This document shows positions 16,596 to 24,492 of a stretch of DNA of 44,909 nt, piece by piece. The notes under the pieces are model-generated. The model was not told where the DNA came from. It saw only the letters and a program-made list of their open reading frames with translations, and did not search any database. The first letter of the stretch is position 1; each line of letters begins with the position of its first letter. The DNA comes from an uncultured Prevotella sp. (GTDB lineage: Bacteria; Bacteroidota; Bacteroidia; Bacteroidales; Bacteroidaceae), in assembly GCA_905236815.1 (NCBI GenBank), contig CAJOPE010000023.1:1-44909 (forward strand), in the 5' to 3' direction. The translations under genes and the position numbers were made by a program.

Positions 16596-17843
16596 ATGGC
16601 AATAGTAAAACCATTTAAGGGTATCCGTCCTCCAAAGGACCTTGCAGAGAAAGTTGAATCTCGCCCTTACGACGTGTTAAATTCAGAAGAGGCTCGCGCA
16701 GAAGCAGGTGATAACGAGAAAAGCTTGTATCATATTATCAAACCAGAAATCAACTTTGAACCTGGAACATCTGAGTATGATCCTCGTGTTTATGACGAGG
16801 CAGCTAATCAGTTCAAGAAGTTCCAGGAGAATGGATGGCTTGTACAAGATAATGAGGAGCATTACTATATCTATGCTCAGACAATGAACGGCAAGACTCA
16901 GTATGGTATTGTTCTGGGTGCATATGTAAATGACTATATGACTGGTGTCATCAAGAAGCATGAGTTGACCCGTCGTGATAAGGAAGAGGACCGCATGAAG
17001 CATGTTCGCGTTTGCAATGCTAATATGGAGCCTGTATTCTTCGCTTATCCAGATAACAGCATCTTGAATGATCTTTTGAATCGTTATGCTCAGACAGAGC
17101 CTGTATACGATTTCATTGCTCCTATTGATGGTTTCCGTCATCAGTTCTGGATGGTTAGCGATGCTAATGATATCAAGACCATTACAGAGGAATTTGATAA
17201 AATGCCAGCCCTCTATATTGCTGATGGTCATCACCGTTCAGCAGCAGCAGCGCTTGTTGGTGCAGAGAAGGCTAAGAATAATCCAAACCATACAGGCAAG
17301 GAAGAGTACAACTATTTCATGGCAGTTTGCTTCCAGGCAAGTCAGTTGACAATTCTTGACTATAACCGTGTAGTAAAGGATTTGAATGGCATGACTTCAG
17401 AGGAATTCCTCAAGGCTTTGGAGAAGAACTTTACTGTAGAAAAGAAGGGTGAGGCAGAGTATAAGCCAGAGGAACTTCATGAGTTCTCTCTCTATCTCGA
17501 TAATAACTGGTATAGCTTGAAGGCTAAGGAGGGTACTTATGATAACAGCGACCCTATTGGCGTTCTTGATGTAGATATCTCTTCTCGTCTGATTCTCGAT
17601 GAGTTGATGAACATCACCGATCTTCGTAGCTCTGACCGCATTGACTTCGTAGGTGGTCTTCGTGGTTTGAAGGAGTTGAAGCGTCGTGTTGATAATGGCG
17701 AGATGCGTTGGGCATTGGCTTTGCATCCTGTAACTATGCAGCAGATTATGAACATTGCTGATAGCGGCAAGATTATGCCTCCAAAGGCTACTTGGTTTGA
17801 GCCAAAGCTTCGTTCTGGCCTGATTATCCACAAGTTGGACTAA
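16596..17843 (+). CDS. DUF1015 family protein in the serine cluster
   Basis: 415 residues, the usual length for DUF1015. Family marks are the N-terminal PFKGIRPP...VESRPYDV and the central IADGHHRSAAAA (about residues 208-219), whose DGHHR resembles the nucleotide-binding motif of the ParB/sulfiredoxin fold. The biochemical role is not established to my knowledge. It lies directly after serC and serA, suggesting a role in serine or phosphoserine metabolism. That is an inference from position. It is cytoplasmic and has serC-like codon bias. Confidence 0.9.
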   Translation: MAIVKPFKGIRPPKDLAEKVESRPYDVLNSEEARAEAGDNEKSLYHIIKPEINFEPGTSEYDPRVYDEAANQFKKFQENGWLVQDNEEHYYIYAQTMNGKTQYGIVLGAYVNDYMTGVIKKHELTRRDKEEDRMKHVRVCNANMEPVFFAYPDNSILNDLLNRYAQTEPVYDFIAPIDGFRHQFWMVSDANDIKTITEEFDKMPALYIADGHHRSAAAALVGAEKAKNNPNHTGKEEYNYFMAVCFQASQLTILDYNRVVKDLNGMTSEEFLKALEKNFTVEKKGEAEYKPEELHEFSLYLDNNWYSLKAKEGTYDNSDPIGVLDVDISSRLILDELMNITDLRSSDRIDFVGGLRGLKELKRRVDNGEMRWALALHPVTMQQIMNIADSGKIMPPKATWFEPKLRSGLIIHKLD

Positions 17844-17850
17844 TTTCTCA

Positions 17851-17871
17851 TCCCCTTCTTTGTGAAGGGGA
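17851..17871. repeat. G/C hairpin without T-tract
   Basis: TCCCCTTC (17851-17858) pairs perfectly with GAAGGGGA (17864-17871) around TTTGT. What follows is AT-rich but not a T run. It may be a weak terminator or a member of the small hairpin elements also seen at 41834 and 43839. Confidence 0.55.
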
Positions 17872-17888
17872 TAACAAAAAATTACTAG

Positions 17889-18551
17889 ATGGCAAAAAGC
17901 AATAAGCTGAATACAAATAAGGAAATCCTCGTGAATGACTCTTCAGTTAATGATGAGGTAGAAATGAAGGATACCTTTAAGACTATAAAAGCAACAGGCG
18001 AGGGATATTACACCGAGAAGCGGAGTAAGTTCCTCGCTTTTGCGCATCCTGTTACTTCTGCCGATGAGGCGATGGAAATCGTAAAGCAGTATCGCAAGAA
18101 GTATTATGATGCACGTCATGTCTGCTATGCTTACATGTTGGGTGCTGATCAATTGGAATTTCGGGCCAACGATGATGGAGAACCATCTTCTACAGCAGGA
18201 AAGCCAATTCTTGGGCAGATTAATAGCAATGACCTTACCGATATACTCATTGTTGTGGTTCGCTATTATGGTGGCGTGAACTTGGGAACTAGTGGTTTGA
18301 TAGTAGCTTATCGAACTGCAGCAGCAGATGCTATAGAACATTGCGAGGTAGAGGAGCGTTTGGTGGAGGAAGTTGTTAGCTACAGCTTTACCTATCCAAT
18401 GATGAATGATGTTATGCGCATAGTAAAGGATATGAATCCTCGAATTGTATCTCAGAATTTTGACAACACTTGCGAGATTAAACTCGCTATACGTAAAAGT
18501 GAGGCGGAAAACCTCAAAAATCGATTGAAAAAGCTAACATTTGACGATTGA
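17889..18551 (+). CDS. IMPACT/YigZ family protein (UPF0029)
   Basis: 220 residues. The conserved N-terminal domain runs from about residue 30 to 140 and carries EKRSKFLAF, ARHVCYAYML, NDDGEPSSTAGKPIL and VVVRYYGGVNLGTSGLIVAYR. A smaller ferredoxin-like domain (DUF1949 type) follows at the C-terminus. The family is related to the eukaryotic translation regulator IMPACT; the bacterial function is unclear. The start is uncertain: ATG 17889 adds a 25-residue polar extension, while ATG 17964 would begin right at the domain. Confidence 0.9.
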   Translation: MAKSNKLNTNKEILVNDSSVNDEVEMKDTFKTIKATGEGYYTEKRSKFLAFAHPVTSADEAMEIVKQYRKKYYDARHVCYAYMLGADQLEFRANDDGEPSSTAGKPILGQINSNDLTDILIVVVRYYGGVNLGTSGLIVAYRTAAADAIEHCEVEERLVEEVVSYSFTYPMMNDVMRIVKDMNPRIVSQNFDNTCEIKLAIRKSEAENLKNRLKKLTFDD

Positions 18552-18559
18552 TATCTTTT

Positions 18560-18576
18560 TTGGCACGGTATTTGTA
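18560..18576 (+). promoter_or_regulatory. sigma-54-type promoter of htpG
   Basis: TTGGCACG (18560-18567), four bases, then TTGTA (18572-18576) match the sigma-54 consensus TTGGCACG-N4-TTGCA in all but one position. The spacing between the -24 GG and the -12 G is exact. Transcription would start near 18586, about 30 bases before ATG 18615. No good TAnnTTTG promoter was seen in the 63-base gap. Whether an activator site exists upstream cannot be told. Confidence 0.62.
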
Positions 18577-18614
18577 TTATAGAAAGCGAAATTGAACTTT
18601 AAATACAAATAAAT

Positions 18615-20672
18615 ATGGCACAAAAAGGTAATATAGGAGTTACAACAGAGAATATCTTCCCTGTCATCAAGAAGTTTCTTTATTCAGACCATGAAATCTT
18701 TCTACGTGAAATGGTTTCAAATGCAGTGGATGCAACTCAGAAGTTGAAGACATTAGCTGCGCAAGGCGACTTCAAGGGCGAACTTGGCGATTTGGCAGTT
18801 CAGGTGAAGCTTGATGAGAAGGCAAATACACTGACTATTGTCGATCGTGGTATTGGTATGACAGAAGAGGAAATCGAAAAGTATATCAATCAGATTGCTT
18901 TCTCTGGTGTAACAGACTTCCTTGATAAATATAAGGATAAGGCAAATGCTATCATTGGTCATTTTGGCTTGGGATTCTACTCAAGTTTCATGGTAAGTGA
19001 TCGTGTTGATATCATTACAAAGAGCTATAAGGAAGGCAGCAAGGCTGTTAAGTGGACTTGCGATGGCTCACCTTCTTATGAGATTTCAGATGCAGAGAAG
19101 GAAGACCGTGGTTCTGAAATAGTTCTTCATATCAGTGAGGATTGCAAGGAATTCCTCGAGAAAAACAAGATTCAGCAGTTGCTTGATAAGTACTGTAAGT
19201 TCATGCCTGTACCTGTAACATTTGGTAAGAAGCAGGAATGGAAAGATGGTAAAATGGTTGATACAGAAGAGGATAATCTAGTTAATAGCATTGAACCATT
19301 ATGGACCAAAACCCCATCTTCTTTAAAGGATGAAGACTACAAGAAGTTCTATCACGACTTGTTCCCAATGAACGATGATCCTTTGTTCTGGATTCACCTG
19401 AATGTTGACTATCCATTCAATCTTACAGGTATTCTTTATTTCCCACACATCAAGGACAACATCGATATGCAGCGCAATAAGATTCAGCTCTATTGCAATC
19501 AGGTGTTTGTAACCGATCAGGTGGAAGGTATTGTACCAGACTTCCTCACATTGCTTCATGGTGTGATTGATTCTCCAGATATTCCTCTGAATGTAAGTCG
19601 TAGCTATTTGCAGAGTGATGCTAATGTGAAGAAAATCTCTACCTATATTACCAAGAAGGTTGCTGACAGATTGAGCAGCATCTTCAAGGAAAACCGCAAG
19701 GATTACGAAGAGAAGTGGGATAATCTCAAGGTCTTCATCAACTATGGAATGCTTTCTCAGGAAGATTTCTATGGTAAGGCTAAGGATTTCGCATTGTTTA
19801 AGGATGTTGATGGTAAATTCTATACCTTTGAGGAGTATAAGACACTTATAAAGGATAACCAGACCGATAAGAATGGCAACCTTGTATATCTCTACGCCAA
19901 TAACAAGGAGGAGCAATACACATATATCAAGGCTGCAGAGGCTAAGGGATATAGCGTGTTGCTGATGGATGGCCAGTTGGATACTCCAATGGTAGGTATG
20001 CTTGAGCAGAAGTTTGAAAAGAGCATGTTTACTCGTGTGGATGCTGACATTATCGACCGCCTGATTGTAAAGGAGGATGCAAAACAGAGTGACTTGGATG
20101 GCACACAGCGTGACAATTTGTCACAGGTGTTCAAGACACAGATGCCAAAACTTGACAAGACAGAATTCATGGTAGATGTTCAGGCTTTGGGTGATCAGTC
20201 TCAGCCTGTATTGATTACTCAGAATGAGTATATGCGCCGTATGAAGGCTATGAGTCATTTCCAGGAGGGAATGAGTTTCTATGGTCAGATGCCAGACAGC
20301 TACAATATTGTATTGAACAGCGATCATCCTTTGATAAAGAATGTGCTGAATGATGCAACTCAGAATACAGCAGAAGCATTAAAGCCTATCGAGGGTGAAA
20401 TCAAGGGACAGGAAGCTCGTCTTGCAGCACTTCATCAGAGTCAGAGCAAGAAGAAGCCTGAGGAGATTTCGCAGGAAGAGAAGGATGATGTTCAGAATAC
20501 CGAAAAGGCAATCAATGAGCAGAAGACAAAGAAAACTGAGGTTATTGCAGAATATGCAAAGAACAATCAGATTGTTCATCAGCTTATCGATCTTGCTTTG
20601 CTTCAGAATGGAATGTTGAAGGGTGAAGCCCTCGATAATTTCCTTAAGAGATCTGTTGATTTGATTAAATAA
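18615..20672 (+). CDS. htpG: molecular chaperone HtpG (bacterial Hsp90)
   Basis: Cytoplasmic ATP-dependent chaperone. 685 residues. The N-terminal GHKL ATPase contains FLREMVSNAVDA, DRGIGMT (DxGxG motif with Arg in the second place) and GHFGLGFYSSFMV. The middle domain has the catalytic-loop region DIPLNVSRSYLQSD with its conserved Arg. A C-terminal dimerisation domain follows, with a charged insert rich in Lys/Glu/Gln around residues 600-650. It stands alone between a sigma-54-like promoter and a strong terminator, so it is probably monocistronic and stress-regulated. Confidence 0.97.
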   Translation: MAQKGNIGVTTENIFPVIKKFLYSDHEIFLREMVSNAVDATQKLKTLAAQGDFKGELGDLAVQVKLDEKANTLTIVDRGIGMTEEEIEKYINQIAFSGVTDFLDKYKDKANAIIGHFGLGFYSSFMVSDRVDIITKSYKEGSKAVKWTCDGSPSYEISDAEKEDRGSEIVLHISEDCKEFLEKNKIQQLLDKYCKFMPVPVTFGKKQEWKDGKMVDTEEDNLVNSIEPLWTKTPSSLKDEDYKKFYHDLFPMNDDPLFWIHLNVDYPFNLTGILYFPHIKDNIDMQRNKIQLYCNQVFVTDQVEGIVPDFLTLLHGVIDSPDIPLNVSRSYLQSDANVKKISTYITKKVADRLSSIFKENRKDYEEKWDNLKVFINYGMLSQEDFYGKAKDFALFKDVDGKFYTFEEYKTLIKDNQTDKNGNLVYLYANNKEEQYTYIKAAEAKGYSVLLMDGQLDTPMVGMLEQKFEKSMFTRVDADIIDRLIVKEDAKQSDLDGTQRDNLSQVFKTQMPKLDKTEFMVDVQALGDQSQPVLITQNEYMRRMKAMSHFQEGMSFYGQMPDSYNIVLNSDHPLIKNVLNDATQNTAEALKPIEGEIKGQEARLAALHQSQSKKKPEEISQEEKDDVQNTEKAINEQKTKKTEVIAEYAKNNQIVHQLIDLALLQNGMLKGEALDNFLKRSVDLIK

Positions 20673-20695
20673 TCGGATACTTCATAAGTTTTAAA

Positions 20696-20738
20696 TTCCC
20701 CTTTGTCAACTTCTTGTTGGCAAGGGGGATTTTTTTTG
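20696..20738 (+). terminator. terminator of htpG
   Basis: A 14-bp stem with two G-T pairs (20697-20710 with 20716-20729), a 5-base loop and a run of eight T (20730-20737). Confidence 0.92.
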
Positions 20739-20813
20739 TATCATATACAAATGGAAATGTTTCATTTTGCACATTTTTACACTGTAGATGACTTTTTGCG
20801 CAGATAATTTTGC

Positions 20814-20821
20814 TATCTTTG
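20814..20821 (+). promoter_or_regulatory. -7 element upstream of the orphan ECF gene
   Basis: TATCTTTG is a full -7 match 34 bases before ATG 20856. The nearest TTTG (20795-20798) gives a spacer of only 15 bases, so the -33 element is weak or differently placed. Confidence 0.5.
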
Positions 20822-20855
20822 CAAGAGCTAAATCAAATACATGAAATAGATAGTT

Positions 20856-21380
20856 ATGATAGGAACTGATTCAAACTATAGCGTATTGTGTGATTATTAT
20901 TCACGTCATTATTCAGAGGTGTTGGCATTTGTCAGCAAGCGTATGAAGTATGATGATTCTTCAGAGGACATTGTTCAGAATGTCTTTCTGAAACTTATGA
21001 AGATGAATCAGATGATTACTCCTGTCACACTTCCAAGTTTAGTTTATACTATTGCTCGAAATATGATAATGGATTTTTGGCGACACAAAAATTATGTCGA
21101 GCAATATGAACACCGAATACAATCAACATCTTCTTATTCTTCTTTTTCCAACAATGATGTGGAGAGTGTTTATTCTGCAACAGAGGTGAACGAAATCCTA
21201 GAAAGGGGAATTGCTCGTTTAAGCGACAGGCAGCAGAGTATTTATCGAATGAATGTATACGAGGGAAAGCAGGTGAAGGATATCTCACAGGAACTTGGTA
21301 TTAATTACAAAACTGTGGAAAATCGTTTAGGTGCTGCCAGAAAAGAAGTTCGCTCCTATATGAAGCGCCAATTGGCCTAG
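20856..21380 (+). CDS. orphan ECF-type sigma factor
   Basis: 174 residues. Region 2 (about 8-75) includes SSEDIVQNVFLKLMK and LVYTIARNMIMDFWR. A Ser-rich linker of about 25 residues follows, then region 4 (about 110-172) with LSDRQQSIYRMNVYEGKQVKDISQELGINYKTVENRL. No anti-sigma, FecR-like or TonB-dependent receptor gene is adjacent. Downstream is a hairpin-rich gap and convergent genes. It may be regulated by its own level or by an anti-sigma encoded elsewhere. Confidence 0.92.
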   Translation: MIGTDSNYSVLCDYYSRHYSEVLAFVSKRMKYDDSSEDIVQNVFLKLMKMNQMITPVTLPSLVYTIARNMIMDFWRHKNYVEQYEHRIQSTSSYSSFSNNDVESVYSATEVNEILERGIARLSDRQQSIYRMNVYEGKQVKDISQELGINYKTVENRLGAARKEVRSYMKRQLA

Positions 21381-21424
21381 TCTGTATTTTCTTGAACTTT
21401 AATTGAATTATCAAAGAAGGAATG

Positions 21425-21566
21425 ATTAGGTCGCAAAACATAAGGTTTTGCAATCTAATAAATAATGTTTTGTAGAGAAATATCTTATGTTTTGTAATAC
21501 AATAACTTATGTATTACTGCGTCTCATGGTATACAAGAATGGCCTTTTCAAAAGGTTTTCTTATAC
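21425..21566. repeat. three successive hairpins in the gap after the orphan ECF gene
   Basis: Hairpin 1 at 21425-21459: core GCAAAAC/GTTTTGC with outer ATTAG/CTAAT, about 15 bp with one mismatch and one wobble. Hairpin 2 at 21494-21517: perfect GTAATACA/TGTATTAC. Hairpin 3 at 21529-21566: GTAT/ATAC, AAGAA/TTCTT and CCTTTT/AAAAGG nested around one base. None has a good T-tract. No reading frame was found here. Confidence 0.6.
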
Positions 21567-21573
21567 ATATAAA

Positions 21574-21652
21574 GTCCCTTTTCTAGCTGAAATTATTGAG
21601 ATTGTTGAGATTGGTAATCAATAATCTCAATAATATCAGCCGAAATAGGGAC
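21574..21652. repeat. long imperfect inverted repeat (35-bp arms)
   Basis: Arms at 21574-21608 and 21618-21652 match at 29 of 35 positions across a 9-base loop. It ends ten bases before the 3' end of the convergent lipoprotein gene. The right arm contains, on the minus strand, TGATATTATTGAGATTATTG, which occurs again exactly at 44806-44825. It could be a mobile palindromic element or a bidirectional transcription end. Confidence 0.7.
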
Positions 21653-21662
21653 ATATTATCTT

Positions 21663-22061
21663 TTAATTGATGGTAAAACCAAGGATATGAGTAAGTTCCT
21701 TGTCGAAATAGAAAGTGTTGCTGTGCTTAGTCTCCTTGTTATTCTTGTCCGTAAGGTTGTAATTCACTCGGAGATAGGTAACAGTGTCCGGCACCTCATT
21801 GCTTGTGTAGCTAATCTGATTTTTGTATTCAGGCAACTTGCTTACAAACTTGCGCATTTCCATAATCTGTTCTTTGGAAACGTGTGATGTCTTGCCGAAT
21901 GTTCCAGCCTGAAAGCTGCTCATGTCTGGATTAGTCAGATTCTCGTTCAGGAAATCCTTTGCCATAGACTTAGCCTTGTAGCTGTCGCCACAACTTGATA
22001 GCGACAGCATAATAAGAGTAGATACAATGACAAATGATAATTTTAGAATTCTCTTTCTCAT
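21663..22061 (-). CDS. hypothetical lipoprotein
   Basis: 132 residues with a lipoprotein signal ending in LSSC (Cys about residue 24). The mature part has a helical first half (AKSMAKDFLNENLTNPD) and a beta-rich second half (DTVTYLRVNYNL, NTFYFDKELTHILGF), suggesting a small two-layer fold. It starts 14 bases after the pepD stop, so it is probably co-transcribed. I do not recognise the family. Confidence 0.75.
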   Translation of the reverse strand: MRKRILKLSFVIVSTLIMLSLSSCGDSYKAKSMAKDFLNENLTNPDMSSFQAGTFGKTSHVSKEQIMEMRKFVSKLPEYKNQISYTSNEVPDTVTYLRVNYNLTDKNNKETKHSNTFYFDKELTHILGFTIN

Positions 22062-22075
22062 ATCTTAAAATGATT

Positions 22076-23533
22076 TTAGTCTTCAGGAATGTTCTTCAGA
22101 ATCTCGAGCAGATGATCCCATACCATCTGAACAGTAGGGATAAGCAATCTCTCATCTGGTGTGTGAACATAGCGGAGGGTAGGGCCGAAACTTACCATGT
22201 CGAGGTGTGGGTATTTCTCGCTGAAGAGACCACACTCCAAGCCTGCGTGTATACCTTTCACTACAGGATCCTTACCAAACAGTTTCTTGTAGGTCTCAAC
22301 AGTGATATCTACCAGTTTGCTGTTTGGATTCATCTTCCAGGCAGGATATCCGTCGTTCTGAATAACCTCAGCACCAGCAAGCTGGAAAGCAGCCTTGATA
22401 GTCTGAGCCATATTCTTGAGGTTACTCATCACATTGCTTCGCTGACTAGCTACGATAACAACTTCGTTCTCAGAGCTTTGTACGCTTGCAATGTTGCTTG
22501 AGGTTTCCACCATATAAGCAAGTGCCTCATCCTGGCACATAGCAAATACACCATTATCAACTGCTTGAAGTGAACGGATGAGAGCATCTGATGTAGTCTT
22601 GTCGAGAACAGGCTGAGCATCAGTGCTGCCAATGTTCCATTTCATTGCATTATCAGTTACATGGAATTCATCCTCAACATCTGTTGTAAAGAGATTCCAG
22701 TCAACCATTACATCGTCCTTCTTTCCGAATGGAACTGCAAAGATAATCTTTCCATCGCGAGGGATTGCATTGTGCATCTTACCACTGTTGAACTGAGCAA
22801 GACGAACACCATATTTCTCGTTTGCCATGTAAAGGAAGCGAGATAGAATCTTTATAGCGTTAGCACGCTTCTTGTCGATATCATCACCAGAGTGACCACC
22901 AACAAGTCCCTTCAAGCTAGCCTCGAAAAAGAACAATCCTGCAGGGGCTGCCTCACGCTCAAACTTGAAAGAAGCAGTGGTGTTGATACCACCAGCACAA
23001 GAAATGAAGAACTGTCCTTCATCCTCACTATCTAGGTTGATAAGATACTTACCGCTCATGAAGTCAGACTTCATACCAAAGGCACCAGTTAATCCTGTTT
23101 CCTCATCACGAGTGAAGACACACTCGATAGGGCCATGCTCAATATCATTGCTGTCAAGGATGGCAAGTTCAATAGCCACACCAATACCATCATCGGCACC
23201 CAGTGTAGTACCCTTAGCTGTCAACCAGTCGCCGTCGATTTCAGTCTGAATAGCATCCTTATGGAAGTCAAACTCAACGTCAACAAGTTTGTCGCATACC
23301 ATATCCATATGGCTCTGAATGATGGTAGTAGCTTTTTTCTCGTAACCTGGAGTAGCTGGAATTTTGATGAGGACATTGCCAGTCTCGTCGACTTTAGTCT
23401 CAAGATTATGGCTTTCACCAAAGGCTTTCAGATACTCTATCATTTGCTCCTCGTGCTTGCTTGGGCGAGGAATCTGATTGATGTTTGCGAACTGCTCAAA
23501 TACGCGAGCAGGTTTCAAATCATTTTTATTCAT
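22076..23533 (-). CDS. pepD: aminoacyl-histidine dipeptidase (PepD)
   Basis: Cytoplasmic di-zinc M20-family dipeptidase that cleaves Xaa-His dipeptides such as carnosine. 485 residues, as in the family. Zinc and catalytic motifs: SHMDMVC (H75, D77), LGADDGIG (D114), DEETG (E144/E145) and GGHSGDD in the lid-domain region. The C-terminal region carries a His in FGPTLRYVHTPDERL. Transcribed leftward with the small lipoprotein gene behind it. On the minus strand TACTTTTG (23617-23610) is a possible -7 element. Confidence 0.95.
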   Translation of the reverse strand: MNKNDLKPARVFEQFANINQIPRPSKHEEQMIEYLKAFGESHNLETKVDETGNVLIKIPATPGYEKKATTIIQSHMDMVCDKLVDVEFDFHKDAIQTEIDGDWLTAKGTTLGADDGIGVAIELAILDSNDIEHGPIECVFTRDEETGLTGAFGMKSDFMSGKYLINLDSEDEGQFFISCAGGINTTASFKFEREAAPAGLFFFEASLKGLVGGHSGDDIDKKRANAIKILSRFLYMANEKYGVRLAQFNSGKMHNAIPRDGKIIFAVPFGKKDDVMVDWNLFTTDVEDEFHVTDNAMKWNIGSTDAQPVLDKTTSDALIRSLQAVDNGVFAMCQDEALAYMVETSSNIASVQSSENEVVIVASQRSNVMSNLKNMAQTIKAAFQLAGAEVIQNDGYPAWKMNPNSKLVDITVETYKKLFGKDPVVKGIHAGLECGLFSEKYPHLDMVSFGPTLRYVHTPDERLLIPTVQMVWDHLLEILKNIPED

Positions 23534-23551
23534 TTATTTATGTTATTTTAT

Positions 23552-23582
23552 TTTGTCCTTTTCTCTAAAAATGTTACCTTTG
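23552..23582 (+). promoter_or_regulatory. promoter of the 23624 gene, overlapping the pepD upstream region
   Basis: TTTG at 23552-23555 and TACCTTTG at 23575-23582, with a 19-base spacer, are a full match. A possible minus-strand -7 for pepD lies at 23610-23617, so the two start regions face each other and may interfere. Confidence 0.7.
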
Positions 23583-23623
23583 CGACTGAATAGTGCTTAA
23601 TAGGCACTGCAAAAGTAATAAAA

Positions 23624-23818
23624 ATGATAAAGACTTTACTATTAACCGTGTTAATAATTGCTATATGCATCGCATTATTATCCGTGAGGCTGATCTTTAA
23701 GAAGAACGGAAAGTTCTCTTCGCATGATGTGGGTGAAGATGCTCATATGCGAGAGAAAGGCATTCGATGCTCTATGGATCAGGATCGGGAGGCACGAAGA
23801 AATGGAAAGGCTTTTTAG
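23624..23818 (+). CDS. small conserved membrane protein
   Basis: 64 residues. One N-terminal membrane helix (about 3-25), then a polar tail with AHMREKGIRCSMDQDREARRNGKAF. This tail pattern (a lone Cys, then QDREAR) recurs in small Bacteroidota membrane proteins I recognise only as uncharacterised. It has its own promoter, and an OmpH-like lipoprotein gene follows 41 bases later. Function unknown. Confidence 0.72.
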   Translation: MIKTLLLTVLIIAICIALLSVRLIFKKNGKFSSHDVGEDAHMREKGIRCSMDQDREARRNGKAF

Positions 23819-23859
23819 AAATTTGAGACAAAAGAAATAAAAATCAGAAATAAAATAAA

Positions 23860-24450
23860 ATGAAGAAAAACATTTTTAAGACCGTAGCAATCGCAGCAGT
23901 AGCTGGACTTGCACTCACTGCTTGTAACAAGCAGCAGCCTGAAGTAGAGGCTAAATCTAACACCGCACAGGCTCCTGCAGAGCTGAAAATCGCTTATGTT
24001 GAGGTAGACTCAATCATGACACAGTATACATTCGCTAAGGAGTATTCTGATCTTCTTCAGAAGAAGAGTGCAAATATTCAGAAGACTATCGCTCAGAAGG
24101 GACAGGCTCTTCAGAGTGCAGCTGCTAACTTCCAGCAGAAGGTTCAGCAGAATGCTTACACTCGTGAGCAGGCTGAGGCTATCCAGGCTGGTCTTCAGAA
24201 GCAGAATAATGATCTTCAGGGCTTGCAGCAGCGTTTGGGCAACGAGTTCCAGGCTGAGCAGGAGAAGTATAACAAGGCACTTCACGATTCTATCAATCAC
24301 TACCTTGCAGTATACAACAAGGATAAGAAGTATAGCATGATTCTCAGCAAGAGTGGTGATAATCTTCTTTATGCTGACAAGGCTTTCGATGTAACTTCTG
24401 AGGTTATCGCTGGTCTTAACAAGGCATACAGGGGAAGTTTGAAGAAGTAA
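23860..24450 (+). CDS. OmpH/Skp-family lipoprotein
   Basis: 196 residues. The lipoprotein signal ends in LTAC (Cys about 22). The mature chain starts with KIAYVEVDSI, the OmpH/Skp beta strand, continues with a long Gln/Ala-rich coiled coil (about residues 60-145), and returns with KYSMILSKSGDNLLYADKAFDVTSEVIAGLNKAY. Skp-type chaperones hold outer-membrane proteins in the periplasm. Here the lipid anchor would tether it. Codons are strongly biased, suggesting high expression. Confidence 0.9.
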   Translation: MKKNIFKTVAIAAVAGLALTACNKQQPEVEAKSNTAQAPAELKIAYVEVDSIMTQYTFAKEYSDLLQKKSANIQKTIAQKGQALQSAAANFQQKVQQNAYTREQAEAIQAGLQKQNNDLQGLQQRLGNEFQAEQEKYNKALHDSINHYLAVYNKDKKYSMILSKSGDNLLYADKAFDVTSEVIAGLNKAYRGSLKK

Positions 24451-24492
24451 CCATCCCCCTTAGGCTCCTCGCATGGGGAGAAAGTATGAAAT

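Noticed and set aside
22034..22501. 155-codon plus-strand frame over the pepD C-terminus
   Set aside because: Overlaps a certain minus-strand gene, has no promoter and no recognisable domain.
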